The translations under genes and the position numbers were made by a program. From NCBI GenBank assembly GCA_038241115.1, contig JBBRGA010000043.1:1-23137 (forward strand): a stretch of DNA of 23,137 bases, given 5' to 3'. This DNA comes from JANYJJ01 sp038241115 (lineage in GTDB: Bacteria > Pseudomonadota > Gammaproteobacteria > Burkholderiales > Burkholderiaceae_C). Positions 7,604-15,418 of the stretch are shown here, piece after piece (the stretch's first letter is position 1; each line of letters begins with the position of its first letter). The notes under the pieces were generated by a model, which was not told where the DNA came from, did not search any database, and saw nothing but the letters and a program-made list of their open reading frames with translations.

Positions 7604-9169
7604 ATGACCACCATTCGCTACATCGACCTCGTCGAATCTGTTGCCGCCGCGCTCCAGTACATCAGCTATTACCACCCGACCGACTACATCGCCCACTTGG
7701 CGCGCGCTTACGAAGGCGAACAAAGCCCGGCCGCGAAAGACGCCATCGCGCAAATTTTGACCAATTCCAAAATGTGCGCCGAAGGCAAGCGGCCGATTTG
7801 CCAAGACACCGGCATCGTCAACGTCTTCCTGAAAATAGGCATGGACGTGCGCTGGGGCGGCTTCAGCGGCAGCATTGAAGACGCCGTCAACGAGGGCGTA
7901 CGCCGCGCCTACAACAACGCCGACAACCCGCTGCGCGCCAGCATCGTGGCCGACCCTCACTTTGAGCGCAAAAACACCAAAGACAACACGCCGGCCGTTA
8001 TCCACATGACGGTAGTTCCGGGCAACACGGTGGATGTGCAAGTGGCCGCCAAAGGTGGCGGCAGCGAAAACAAGAGCAAATTTGTGATGCTCAACCCTAG
8101 CGACTCACTGGTCGATTGGGTCATGAAAACCGTGCCCACCATGGGCGCTGGTTGGTGTCCGCCGGGCATGTTGGGCATCGGCATCGGCGGCACCGCCGAG
8201 AAGGCCATGCTGATGGCCAAAGAAAGCCTGATGGGCAGCATCGATATGTTTGAGCTGAAGGCCCGCGGCCCGCAAAGCAAATTAGAGGAATTGCGCATCG
8301 AGCTGTGCGACAAGATCAACGCACTGGGCATCGGCGCACAAGGCTTGGGCGGCTTGACCACCGTGCTCGACGTGAAAATTGCCACCTACCCGACGCACGC
8401 CGCCAGCAAGCCGGTGGCAATGATTCCCAACTGCGCCGCCACCCGCCATGCGCACTTTGTGCTCGACGGCAGCGGCCCCGCCTTCATCACGCCGCCCAAC
8501 CTGGATTTGTGGCCCGACGTGCAGTGGACGCCCGACTATGTGAGGTCGAAAAAGGTCAACCTTGACACGCTGACCAAAGCTGAAGTGGCAAGCTGGAAAC
8601 CCGGCGACACCTTGCTGCTCAGCGGCAAGATGCTGACCGGACGCGACGCCGCGCACAAGCGCATTCAAGACATGCTCGAGGCTCAGGCTAAGGGCGGGGG
8701 CGAAAAGCTGCCGGTGGACTTCACCAACCGCGTGATCTATTACGTCGGCCCTGTCGACCCGGTGCGCGATGAAGTGGTCGGCCCTGCGGGCCCCACCACC
8801 GCCACGCGCATGGACAAATTCACCGAGATGATGCTGGCGCAAACCGGCCTGATCGGCATGATCGGCAAGGCCGAGCGCGGCCCCACCGGTATCGAAGCCA
8901 TCAAAAAACACAAGAGTGCCTACCTGATGGCCGTGGGCGGTGCGGCCTACTTGGTCTCAAAAGCCATCCGCCACGCCGAAGTGGTGGGATTTGCCGACCT
9001 CGGTATGGAGGCTATTTATGAATTCGAGATTGCCGACATGCCGGTGACGGTGGCGGTCGATTCAGAAGGTGTGTCGGTTCACAACACCGGCCCGGCGGTG
9101 TGGGCGGCCAAGATTGCCGAGAGCAAAGCGAGTGTGGCGTTGGAGAAGATCAAGGTGACCTTGGGTTGA
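7604..9169 (+). CDS. fumA: Class I fumarate hydratase, [4Fe-4S]-dependent
   Basis: A 521-residue cytoplasmic enzyme that interconverts fumarate and L-malate in the TCA cycle. It matches class I iron-sulfur fumarases over its whole length. The N-terminal alpha domain contains KRPICQDTG (Cys66), GAGWCPPGMLGIGIGGTAEKAM (Cys185) and PNCAATRHAHF (Cys277). Cysteine spacings of 119 and 92 agree closely with the cluster ligands in FumA-type enzymes. The C-terminal beta domain contains TGRDAAHKR, GPAGPTTATRMDKF and GKAERGP. The enzyme should be sensitive to oxygen and superoxide, unlike class II FumC. No good ribosome-binding site precedes the ATG. The 29-base gap after mrpG leaves little room for a promoter, so it may be read from the Mrp transcript or from a promoter inside mrpG. 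It is convergent with folE2. Confidence 0.95.
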   Translation: MTTIRYIDLVESVAAALQYISYYHPTDYIAHLARAYEGEQSPAAKDAIAQILTNSKMCAEGKRPICQDTGIVNVFLKIGMDVRWGGFSGSIEDAVNEGVRRAYNNADNPLRASIVADPHFERKNTKDNTPAVIHMTVVPGNTVDVQVAAKGGGSENKSKFVMLNPSDSLVDWVMKTVPTMGAGWCPPGMLGIGIGGTAEKAMLMAKESLMGSIDMFELKARGPQSKLEELRIELCDKINALGIGAQGLGGLTTVLDVKIATYPTHAASKPVAMIPNCAATRHAHFVLDGSGPAFITPPNLDLWPDVQWTPDYVRSKKVNLDTLTKAEVASWKPGDTLLLSGKMLTGRDAAHKRIQDMLEAQAKGGGEKLPVDFTNRVIYYVGPVDPVRDEVVGPAGPTTATRMDKFTEMMLAQTGLIGMIGKAERGPTGIEAIKKHKSAYLMAVGGAAYLVSKAIRHAEVVGFADLGMEAIYEFEIADMPVTVAVDSEGVSVHNTGPAVWAAKIAESKASVALEKIKVTLG

Positions 9170-9204
9170 GGTGTTCACAGCAAGGCGCGGGGCTTCGACA
9201 CCGC

Positions 9205-9220
9205 AGCCCGAACGGGTTTT
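9205..9220 (+). terminator. Weak hairpin followed by T-run after fumarase
   Basis: AGCCC-GAAC-GGGTT can fold to a short stem (one G-U pair) and runs into TTTT at 9217-9220, 36 bases after the fumA stop. The stem is short, so intrinsic termination is only possible. A second, T-less stem, TTGCTGT-N7-ACAGCAA (9230-9250), lies between it and the convergent folE2 stop. Confidence 0.35.
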
Positions 9221-9263
9221 CATTTCTGTTTGCTGTGCAGCAGACAGCAAGCGCTCAGCCCGC

Positions 9264-10076
9264 TCAGCGCCGATCGATCCGCGCATAGGCGCTGTGCGCA
9301 TGAATGGACTCAAAGTTTTCGACTTCCACCAAATAGCGTCCCACACGTGTATCGGCGTTCAACCGCAGCGCCACATCGCGAATCAAATCTTCGACGAACT
9401 TGGGGTTTTCGTAGGCGTGTTCGGTCACCCACTTTTCGTCGGCGCGCTTCAGCAAAGGCCACAGCTCGCTGGAAGCTGAGTCCTCGGCGAAACGCACCAG
9501 TTCGGTCCACTCCATGTCAGCCAACAGTTCAACGTTGACGGTCACGTGCGAGCGCTGGTTGTGGGCGCCGTAGTCGGAGATTTCTTTGGAGCACGGGCAC
9601 AGTGATTTCACTGGGACCACCACTTCGGCGTGGATTCGGGTGACTCCAGCGCGGCATTCGGCAATCCATTTGCCTTGGTATTCCAGCAAGCTTTCCAGAC
9701 CCGACACGGGCGCGCGCTTGCGAATGAAAAACGGGAAACGCGCCTCGATCCGGCCCTCGGTCGCGTGAAGCGCCTCAAGCATGCGGGCCAAGCCGTTGCG
9801 CATTTCCAAGTGGCCCATCGGTGCGTTCAAGGCATCCAACCACACCACGAAACGCGACATGTGAGTGCCCTTTTTCTCGGCCGGCAAAGCCACGTCCAAA
9901 TCCCACTGCGCCACAGTGTGCGCGGTTTTTCCCTGCACGCGAATTTGCAGCGGGTAGCGCACGTCTTTCACACCGACACGCTGAATGGCGATATGCCGCT
10001 CGTCGCGCTCGCTTTGCGTGTCGGGTATGGGCGGTGCCGATTGCAACGCTGTTTTCATGTCGGTGACTTGATTCAT
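9264..10076 (-). CDS. folE2: GTP cyclohydrolase I, type IB (FolE2)
   Basis: A 270-residue cytoplasmic enzyme that converts GTP to 7,8-dihydroneopterin triphosphate, the first step of folate (and related pterin) synthesis. It belongs to the FolE2/GCYH-IB family, not to classical FolE. Family marks are VGVKDVRYPL near residue 35, KGTHMSRFV near 69, and SLCPCSKEIS with Cys160 and Cys162. HNQRSHVTV follows near 172, and the conserved C-terminal NFESIHAHSAYA. The Cys-Pro-Cys region supplies the metal-ligand cysteine in characterised members, which can use Mn2+ or other metals and often replace zinc-dependent FolE in zinc-poor conditions. It lies 15 bases after dxs on the same strand, so it is probably the last gene of the xseB-ispA-dxs operon. 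No Zur-like site is visible before it. The ATG at 10076 lacks a good Shine-Dalgarno; the ATG at codon 7 is an alternative. Confidence 0.95.
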   Translation of the reverse strand: MNQVTDMKTALQSAPPIPDTQSERDERHIAIQRVGVKDVRYPLQIRVQGKTAHTVAQWDLDVALPAEKKGTHMSRFVVWLDALNAPMGHLEMRNGLARMLEALHATEGRIEARFPFFIRKRAPVSGLESLLEYQGKWIAECRAGVTRIHAEVVVPVKSLCPCSKEISDYGAHNQRSHVTVNVELLADMEWTELVRFAEDSASSELWPLLKRADEKWVTEHAYENPKFVEDLIRDVALRLNADTRVGRYLVEVENFESIHAHSAYARIDRR

Positions 10077-10091
10077 AAAACTGTTTGCAAG

Positions 10092-12023
10092 CTATTGGTT
10101 CACTGCGGGCCGAACGGCCACTGGCTTCACCAATGCAGGCCTCGCACCGAAGCGTTTGATGATGGACTGCTCTATGCCGGCGGCGTCGAGACCGCACAGT
10201 TGCAGCAACTTGACGGGGTCGCCGTGCTCGACAAATTCGTCGGGCAAACCCAGTACCAACACCGGCGTTTGCAGGCCCGCTGTTTGCAACGCCTCCAGCA
10301 CTGCGCTGCCTGCCCCGCCCATGGTGCAGCCCTCCTCCAATGTGACGATCGCGTCGTGGGTGCGCGCCAACTCTGTGACCAAGGCCACGTCGAGTGGTTT
10401 CACGAAACGCATATTGGCCACCGTGGCGTCGAGGTTGTTGGCGGCCTGTAACGCAGGGTAGACCAAGCTGCCAAAAGCCAAGATGGCGATTCGCTTGGCG
10501 CCGTGCGCTTGGTTGACACTGGCTTCGCGTTTGAGTTCACCGGTGCCTAAAGGTATTTCTGTCATCTGCGACTGCACTTCCACGCCAGCGCCTCGACCGC
10601 GCGGGTAGCGCACCGCGACCGGGTGGCTCTGCATGAAGGCGGTGTAGAGCAACTGACGGCATTCGTTTTCGTCAGACGGCGTGAACACGCTCATGTTGGG
10701 AATGCAGCGCAAATAGGCGATGTCGTAGGCGCCTGCATGCGTGGCGCCATCGGCGCCCACCAAACCGGCGCGGTCGAGTGCAAACACCACGGGCAAGTTT
10801 TGAATGGCCACATCGTGGATGAGTTGGTCGTAGCCGCGCTGCAAAAAAGTGGAATAAATAGCAACCACTGGCTTCAAGCCTTCGCAGGCCAAACCGCCGG
10901 CAAAGGTGACCGCGTGCTGTTCGGCAATGCCCACGTCGAAATAGCGCTTGGGGAAACGTCTTTCAAATTCGACCATGCCAGAGCCCTCGCGCATGGCCGG
11001 TGTGATGCCCACCAAACGCTCGTCTTTGGCGGCCATGTCGCACAGCCACTGGCCAAACACCTGGGTGTAAGTGGGTTTGCCGGGTGCCGATTTTTTAATA
11101 CCGATGGTCGGATCGAAGGTGCCTGACGCCGCGTGGTAGCCGACCGGGTCGGCTTCGGCCAACTTGTAGCCGTGGCCTTTGCGAGTGACCACGTGCAAAA
11201 ACTGCGGGCCTTTCAGGCTGCGCAAGTTTTCCAAAGTGGGGATGAGCGAATCGAGGTCGTGGCCGTCAATCGGACCGACATAGTTGAATCCAAACTCTTC
11301 GAAGATCGTGCCGCCCGGCACGACCATGCCTTTGGCGTGCTCTTCCAAGCGGCGTGCCAGCTCCAACAGAGGCGGCGCGTTTTTGAGCACGCTCTTGGCC
11401 GTGTCGCGCGCGACCGAGTAAAACTTGCCACTGAGCAAGCGCGCGAAGTAACGGTTCAACGCGCCCACCGGCGGCGAAATCGACATGTCGTTGTCGTTCA
11501 ACACCACCAGCATGTCGGCCCCCGACACGCCGGCGTTGTTGAGCGCCTCGAATGCCATGCCTGCCGTCATGGCGCCGTCGCCGATGATGGCCACCGATTT
11601 GCGGTTTTCACCCTTGATTTTCGCGCCCAAAGCCATGCCCAGTGCTGCCGAGATGGAGGTGCTCGAGTGCGCCGTGCCGAAGGTGTCGTACTCGCTCTCG
11701 TCGCGGCGCGGAAAGCCGCCGATGCCGCCGAGCGTGCGCAGCGTGGGCATGCGGTCGCGGCGGCCGGTGAGAATTTTGTGTGGATAGGTTTGATGACCCA
11801 CGTCCCACACCAAGCGGTCTTCGGGCGTGTTGAAAACGTAGTGCAGCGCGATAGTGAGCTCGACCGTGCCCAGGTTGGAGCCCAGGTGTCCGCCGATGTG
11901 CGACTGCGCCACGCTTTGCAGCACGCAGTCGCGCAGTTCCACCGCGAGTTGCTCCAGCTTGGCGCGTGGAAGCCGGCGCAAATCCGCGGGGCTGTTGATG
12001 GTTTTCAGCAGGTCATGGTTCAT
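10092..12023 (-). CDS. dxs: 1-deoxy-D-xylulose-5-phosphate synthase
   Basis: A 643-residue thiamine-diphosphate enzyme of the cytoplasm that condenses pyruvate and glyceraldehyde 3-phosphate to DXP, the entry step of the MEP isoprenoid pathway (DXP also feeds thiamine and pyridoxal synthesis). Visible marks are SHIGGHLGSNLGTVELTIALHYVF at 41-64 with the catalytic-region histidines, WDVGHQTYPHKILTGR, and the ThDP motif GDGAMTAGMAFEALNN from 148 with NDND at 176-179. Transketolase-like VGIAEQHAVTFAGGLA and a C-terminal domain follow. The chosen ATG at 12023 is two bases after the ispA stop; a TTG two codons earlier overlaps ispA and is less likely. The arrangement ispA-dxs joins precursor supply with prenyl chain synthesis. 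Confidence 0.97.
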   Translation of the reverse strand: MNHDLLKTINSPADLRRLPRAKLEQLAVELRDCVLQSVAQSHIGGHLGSNLGTVELTIALHYVFNTPEDRLVWDVGHQTYPHKILTGRRDRMPTLRTLGGIGGFPRRDESEYDTFGTAHSSTSISAALGMALGAKIKGENRKSVAIIGDGAMTAGMAFEALNNAGVSGADMLVVLNDNDMSISPPVGALNRYFARLLSGKFYSVARDTAKSVLKNAPPLLELARRLEEHAKGMVVPGGTIFEEFGFNYVGPIDGHDLDSLIPTLENLRSLKGPQFLHVVTRKGHGYKLAEADPVGYHAASGTFDPTIGIKKSAPGKPTYTQVFGQWLCDMAAKDERLVGITPAMREGSGMVEFERRFPKRYFDVGIAEQHAVTFAGGLACEGLKPVVAIYSTFLQRGYDQLIHDVAIQNLPVVFALDRAGLVGADGATHAGAYDIAYLRCIPNMSVFTPSDENECRQLLYTAFMQSHPVAVRYPRGRGAGVEVQSQMTEIPLGTGELKREASVNQAHGAKRIAILAFGSLVYPALQAANNLDATVANMRFVKPLDVALVTELARTHDAIVTLEEGCTMGGAGSAVLEALQTAGLQTPVLVLGLPDEFVEHGDPVKLLQLCGLDAAGIEQSIIKRFGARPALVKPVAVRPAVNQ

Positions 12024-12025
12024 CT

Positions 12026-12946
12026 TCAACTGTCTCGTTCAACCACTTTGTCGGCCAGTGTGGCCAACAGCGTCACATCGTGAAGGCCCGACTTGGCAAG
12101 CGCCGCATGGGCTTTGTCGCGCAACTCCCATGCATGTTGCATAGCGGCGGTCAAACCGAGCACGCTGACATAAGTAGGTTTATTGGAATCAACATCCTTG
12201 CCCGCAGTTTTACCCAGGGTTTCAGAGGCTTGTGTCACGTCCAGTACATCGTCGACCACCTGGAAAGCCAAGCCCAAGGCGTCGCCGTAATCCGACAGAG
12301 CTTGCCACGCCACTGCATTGGCGGTGAGGTCGAGGTTGCCAAGCCCACAGGCCGCGCCCATCATCACACTGGCTTGTAGCAGGGCGCCGGTTTTGCGACG
12401 GTGCATATCCCGCAGCGCGGCTTCAGACAAAGGCTTACCGATGCTGGCCAGATCGATGGCTTGTCCCCCGGCCATGCCCGCATGACCGGCAGCGCGAGCC
12501 AACAGCGCGCACAAGCGGGCTTGCAGCGCAACAGGCACATCCAATTCAGGTGTCAGCACTTCAAACGCCAAGGCTTGCATGGCGTCGCCTGCGAGCATGG
12601 CCTGGGCTTCGCCGAATTGCACATGCACCGTCGGCTTGCCGCGGCGCAGCACGTCGTTGTCCATGCAGGGCATGTCGTCGTGAACCAGCGAATAGGCGTG
12701 AATCAACTCCACCGCACAAGCCGCACGCAGCGCTGCTTGGCGATGGCCCGCAACTGCTTGATTCGCCGCGAGCACCAACAATGGCCTCAAACGCTTGCCG
12801 CCATCGAGCACGCCGTAGCGCATGGCCAAGCCCAAACCAGCCGGCGTGTCGGCGGGCACCCAAGCGCTTAAACAAGATTCGACTGAATCGAGCTCAGAGC
12901 GCGACCAAGCGTTGAAATCCAAGTGGCTGACGTCTTTGCTTGTCAT
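12026..12946 (-). CDS. ispA: Farnesyl diphosphate synthase (polyprenyl synthetase family)
   Basis: A 306-residue trans-prenyltransferase that condenses isopentenyl diphosphate with DMAPP and GPP to give farnesyl diphosphate in the cytoplasm. The first Asp-rich motif is HDDMPCMDND (residues 89-98) and the second is QVVDDVLDV (229-237). GGKRLRPLLVLA near 49 and KTGALLQASV near 185 are further family marks. The type and spacing around the first Asp-rich motif (AYSLVHDDMPCMDND) closely resemble E. coli IspA, supporting C15 product length; geranylgeranyl specificity cannot be excluded. The ATG at 12946 overlaps the xseB stop in a TGATG, so the longer open frame that begins inside xseB is not used. 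The stop is two bases from the dxs ATG. Confidence 0.96.
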   Translation of the reverse strand: MTSKDVSHLDFNAWSRSELDSVESCLSAWVPADTPAGLGLAMRYGVLDGGKRLRPLLVLAANQAVAGHRQAALRAACAVELIHAYSLVHDDMPCMDNDVLRRGKPTVHVQFGEAQAMLAGDAMQALAFEVLTPELDVPVALQARLCALLARAAGHAGMAGGQAIDLASIGKPLSEAALRDMHRRKTGALLQASVMMGAACGLGNLDLTANAVAWQALSDYGDALGLAFQVVDDVLDVTQASETLGKTAGKDVDSNKPTYVSVLGLTAAMQHAWELRDKAHAALAKSGLHDVTLLATLADKVVERDS

Positions 12947-13188
12947 CACTGCGCAGTCCAGGGCTTGAGTTGGCCGTCTTCGAGTACTTTTACTTGCACT
13001 TCCACTGCTTCGAGCCGCGCGCGGCACAGATTAAGAAGCTCGGCACCGCGGCGGTAGTTGTCCAGCAATTTGTCGAGCGGCAGTTGGCCGCCTTCCATCG
13101 CTGCGACCAGGCGCTCCAGCTCGGACAGCGCGTCTTCGTAGCTGGGCGTCGCCTTTTCAGGCGCAGGAGCGGATGCGGTTTTCGCCAT
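12946..13188 (-). CDS. xseB: Exodeoxyribonuclease VII small subunit
   Basis: An 80-residue protein with the XseB core SYEDALSELERLVAAMEGGQLPLDKLLDNYRRGAELLNLCRARLEAVEVQV, a coiled-coil-like helical hairpin. It partners the XseA large subunit (not in this window) to degrade single-stranded DNA. The ATG at 13188 is preferred; a TTG two codons upstream would add two residues. The gene is first in the order xseB-ispA-dxs, common in proteobacteria, and overlaps ispA by one base. A TACAAT sequence on the minus strand (13203-13208) could be the -10 box of the operon promoter, but would leave a leader of only a few bases. Confidence 0.93.
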   Translation of the reverse strand: MAKTASAPAPEKATPSYEDALSELERLVAAMEGGQLPLDKLLDNYRRGAELLNLCRARLEAVEVQVKVLEDGQLKPWTAQ

Positions 13189-13202
13189 GTTCAAAGCATC
13201 GA

Positions 13203-13208
13203 ATTGTA
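13203..13208 (-). promoter_or_regulatory. Possible -10 box of the xseB-ispA-dxs-folE2 operon
   Basis: The minus strand reads TACAAT here, 14 bases before the xseB ATG. No convincing -35 box is found at 16-18 bases; the region where it should be is occupied by the perfect palindrome at 13214-13231. Weak candidate. Confidence 0.3.
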
Positions 13209-13213
13209 GTCAG

Positions 13214-13231
13214 CCGCCACGCTCGTGGCGG
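13214..13231. promoter_or_regulatory. Perfect 8-bp inverted repeat between xseB and the Rieske gene
   Basis: CCGCCACG-CT-CGTGGCGG is a perfect inverted repeat with 8-bp arms and a 2-base centre. It lies just upstream of the candidate xseB -10 box. It could be an operator for a dimeric regulator or a structured element. Directly beside it is a tandem octamer TTGGCAAG twice (13234-13249). Confidence 0.5.
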
Positions 13232-13248
13232 GGTTGGCAAGTTGGCAA

Positions 13249-13284
13249 GCGCATACGTTGCCCCGAGGTATGCGCCGCTAGAAT
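13249..13284 (+). promoter_or_regulatory. Candidate promoter with overlapping operator dyad for the Rieske gene
   Basis: The perfect dyad GCGCATAC-N11-GTATGCGC occupies 13249-13275. Its spacer contains a possible -35 TTGCCC (13258-13263) and its right arm lies between that and a -10-like TAGAAT (13279-13284), with a 15-base spacing. A protein bound to the dyad would cover the promoter. The predicted transcript would start around 13291, some 35 bases before the ATG. This is inference from sequence only. Confidence 0.5.
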
Positions 13285-13326
13285 CGCCACCCCGCATCGC
13301 CACCTCGTGCTAGAGGGCGATAAAGC

Positions 13327-14490
13327 ATGTTCAAGGAGATCACCCGGATCATGTCCGACCCACTTCCGCCCGAAATCATGCAAGCCCTGATGACCCGCGG
13401 CGAGCTGCCTTTGCAGGCGTCCGCTTACTTCGATGAGGCTCTGTTCAAGCGCGAGATGGGCAGCATCTTTCGTCACGGCCCGCGCTACTTGGGCCACGAG
13501 TTGGCGGTGCCAGAGGCCGGTGATTTTTATACGCTGCCTCAAGAAGGTGACGGCCGAGCTTTGGTTCGCACATCCAACAGCGTGGAAGTGATTTCAAACG
13601 TTTGCCGCCATCGTCAGGCCTTGATGCTGCACGGCCGCGGCAACACACAAAGCCACATTGTTTGCCCGCTGCACCGCTGGACATACGACTTGAAAGGCCA
13701 ACTCGTCGGCGCGCCGCACTTCACCGAGTCGCCTTGCCTGCACTTGAACAACTACAAAACCCGCAGTTGGAACGGCCTGGTGTTCGAAGACAACGGCCGC
13801 GACATCGCCGCTGACATGGCCGCCCTGGGCCCGCGCGGCGAGCTCGATTTCAGCGGCCACGTGCTCGATCGGGTTCACCTGCATGAATGCAACTACAACT
13901 GGAAAACCTTCATCGAGGTGTACTTGGAGGACTACCACGTCGGTCCCTTTCACCCCGGCCTGGGCAATTTTGTGGACGCCGGCAACTTGCGCTGGGAAAT
14001 GGGCCGCGATTACTCGGTGCAAACCGTGGGTGTGGCCAGCGCAGCATCGGGCGAAGCCCTTGGCAAGCCGGGCTCCGAGGTCTATCGCCGCTGGCACGAT
14101 GAGGTATTGCGCTTCCAAAGCGGAGTTGCCCCTAAACACGGTGCCATCTGGCTCACCTACTACCCCGGCGTCATGATCGAGTGGTATCCCAATGTGCTGG
14201 TGGTGTCGACGCTGTACCCGCGCGGACCGCAAAAAACCACCAATGTGGTGGAGTTTTACTACCCGGAAGAAATTCACGCCTTCGAGCGCGAATACATGAA
14301 CACGCAGCAAGCGGCCTACTTGGAAACTTGCGTGGAAGACGACGAAATTGCGCTGCGCATGGACCAGGGCCGCGCGGCTTTGCATGCGCGCGGTGACCAC
14401 GAATCTGGCCCGTACCAAAGCCCCATGGAAGACGGTATGGAACAGTTCCATGCTTGGTATCGCCGGGCCATGGACATGCCCGTCGAATGA
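13327..14490 (+). CDS. Rieske [2Fe-2S] non-haem iron oxygenase, alpha-subunit type
   Basis: A 387-residue protein of the ring-hydroxylating oxygenase large-subunit family. The Rieske cluster motif is C93-x-H95-x17-C113-x2-H116 (VCRH...CPLH). The catalytic mononuclear iron site is in NWKTFIEVYLEDYHVGPFHP, with His204 and His209, and a probable carboxylate ligand Asp338 or Asp339 in the ETCVEDDEI region; Asp202 is positioned as the bridging Asp. Both metal centres therefore look intact. No beta subunit, ferredoxin or reductase gene is adjacent, so electrons must come from partners elsewhere. The substrate is unknown; single-alpha members include demethylases and monooxygenases as well as aromatic dioxygenases. 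The ATG at 13351 is an alternative start (AAGGAG is 13 bases before it). It is divergent from the isoprenoid operon and followed after 26 bases by a permease gene. Confidence 0.9.
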   Translation: MFKEITRIMSDPLPPEIMQALMTRGELPLQASAYFDEALFKREMGSIFRHGPRYLGHELAVPEAGDFYTLPQEGDGRALVRTSNSVEVISNVCRHRQALMLHGRGNTQSHIVCPLHRWTYDLKGQLVGAPHFTESPCLHLNNYKTRSWNGLVFEDNGRDIAADMAALGPRGELDFSGHVLDRVHLHECNYNWKTFIEVYLEDYHVGPFHPGLGNFVDAGNLRWEMGRDYSVQTVGVASAASGEALGKPGSEVYRRWHDEVLRFQSGVAPKHGAIWLTYYPGVMIEWYPNVLVVSTLYPRGPQKTTNVVEFYYPEEIHAFEREYMNTQQAAYLETCVEDDEIALRMDQGRAALHARGDHESGPYQSPMEDGMEQFHAWYRRAMDMPVE

Positions 14491-14516
14491 CACGCCACGC
14501 CGACGCTCCGATCTGA

Positions 14517-15407
14517 ATGAGCCCCGCATGGTTGATGGTGGGTGCTTCGTTTTTATTCGCCACCATGGGCGTGTGCGTGAAGCTGGCCTCAAGCGATTAC
14601 TCCACCGGTGAGATCGTTTTTTACCGCAGCGTCATCGGCGCGCTCTTGGTGTTCGCCGCGGTGCGCTGGAGTGGCGGCTCGCTGAAAACGCCGGTGCCGC
14701 AAATGCATTTTTGGCGCACCGCCTCAGGGATCAGCGCTTTGTGCATGTGGTTTTATTCCATTGGTCAATTGCCCTTGGCAACGGCCATGACCCTGAACTA
14801 CATGTCGTCGGTGTGGATGGCACTGTTCTTGATTGGCGGCGCGGCCATGTTGGGAACGTCGCGCATCGACGGTCGCCTCATTGCCGCTGTGTTGCTGGGT
14901 TTTTTTGGGGTTGCGCTGATCTTGCAACCCACCATTGCCGACAACCAGCTTTGGCATGGGCTGATCGGTTTGATTTCGGGCGTTGTCGCCGCCACGGCGT
15001 TTTTGCAAGTGGCGAGTTTGGCCAAAGCGGGCGAGCCCGCGCTGCGGATCGTGTTTTATTTTTCGCTCGGCGGCGTGGTGGCCGGCGCGGGTTGGACCAC
15101 GCTCAGCGGCGGTTGGCACGCCCATCATCCGCGCGGCGCGGCGTTGCTACTGGCCGTGGGCTTGTTGGCAACCACTGCGCAGTTCATGATGACGCGCGCT
15201 TATGGACGCGGGAAACCGCTGGTCAACGCCAGCCTGGCTTACTTGGGGATCGTCTTTTCCTTTGGCTACGGCGTTTGGTTTTTTGATGACCGCATCACGC
15301 TGTGGGCAGCTGTCGGCATGTTGTTGATCGTGGGCTCGGGAATCGCGGCCACGATGCTCAGGCAGGGCACGCCGGCGGCGTCTGTGGCCAACTCGGCTGA
15401 AACTTGA
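14517..15407 (+). CDS. DMT superfamily (EamA) transporter
   Basis: A 296-residue inner-membrane protein with about ten hydrophobic helices in two EamA repeats (about residues 5-140 and 150-285). Typical marks are WLMVGASFLFATMGVCVKLA at the start, EIVFYRSVIGALLVF near 32, and ATAMTLNYMSSVWMALF near 88 closing repeat 1. Repeat 2 has a TTAQFMMTRAYGRGKPLVNASLAYLGIVFSFGYG block. The family exports metabolites, amino acids or drugs by a drug/metabolite antiport or uniport mechanism, and the substrate cannot be inferred. It starts 26 bases after the Rieske gene, without a good Shine-Dalgarno, and its stop codon is 11 bases before the sulfurtransferase ATG, so the three + strand genes may form one transcript. 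Confidence 0.92.
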   Translation: MSPAWLMVGASFLFATMGVCVKLASSDYSTGEIVFYRSVIGALLVFAAVRWSGGSLKTPVPQMHFWRTASGISALCMWFYSIGQLPLATAMTLNYMSSVWMALFLIGGAAMLGTSRIDGRLIAAVLLGFFGVALILQPTIADNQLWHGLIGLISGVVAATAFLQVASLAKAGEPALRIVFYFSLGGVVAGAGWTTLSGGWHAHHPRGAALLLAVGLLATTAQFMMTRAYGRGKPLVNASLAYLGIVFSFGYGVWFFDDRITLWAAVGMLLIVGSGIAATMLRQGTPAASVANSAET

Positions 15408-15418
15408 AGGGCCACGTT

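Noticed and set aside
11133..12083. 316-codon open frame antisense to dxs
   Set aside because: It has no recognisable domain and lies fully opposite a well-supported dxs and the end of ispA.
12947..13027. Longer ispA start inside xseB
   Set aside because: The extra residues are an out-of-frame reading of xseB; the ATG at 12946 overlaps the xseB stop in the usual TGATG manner.
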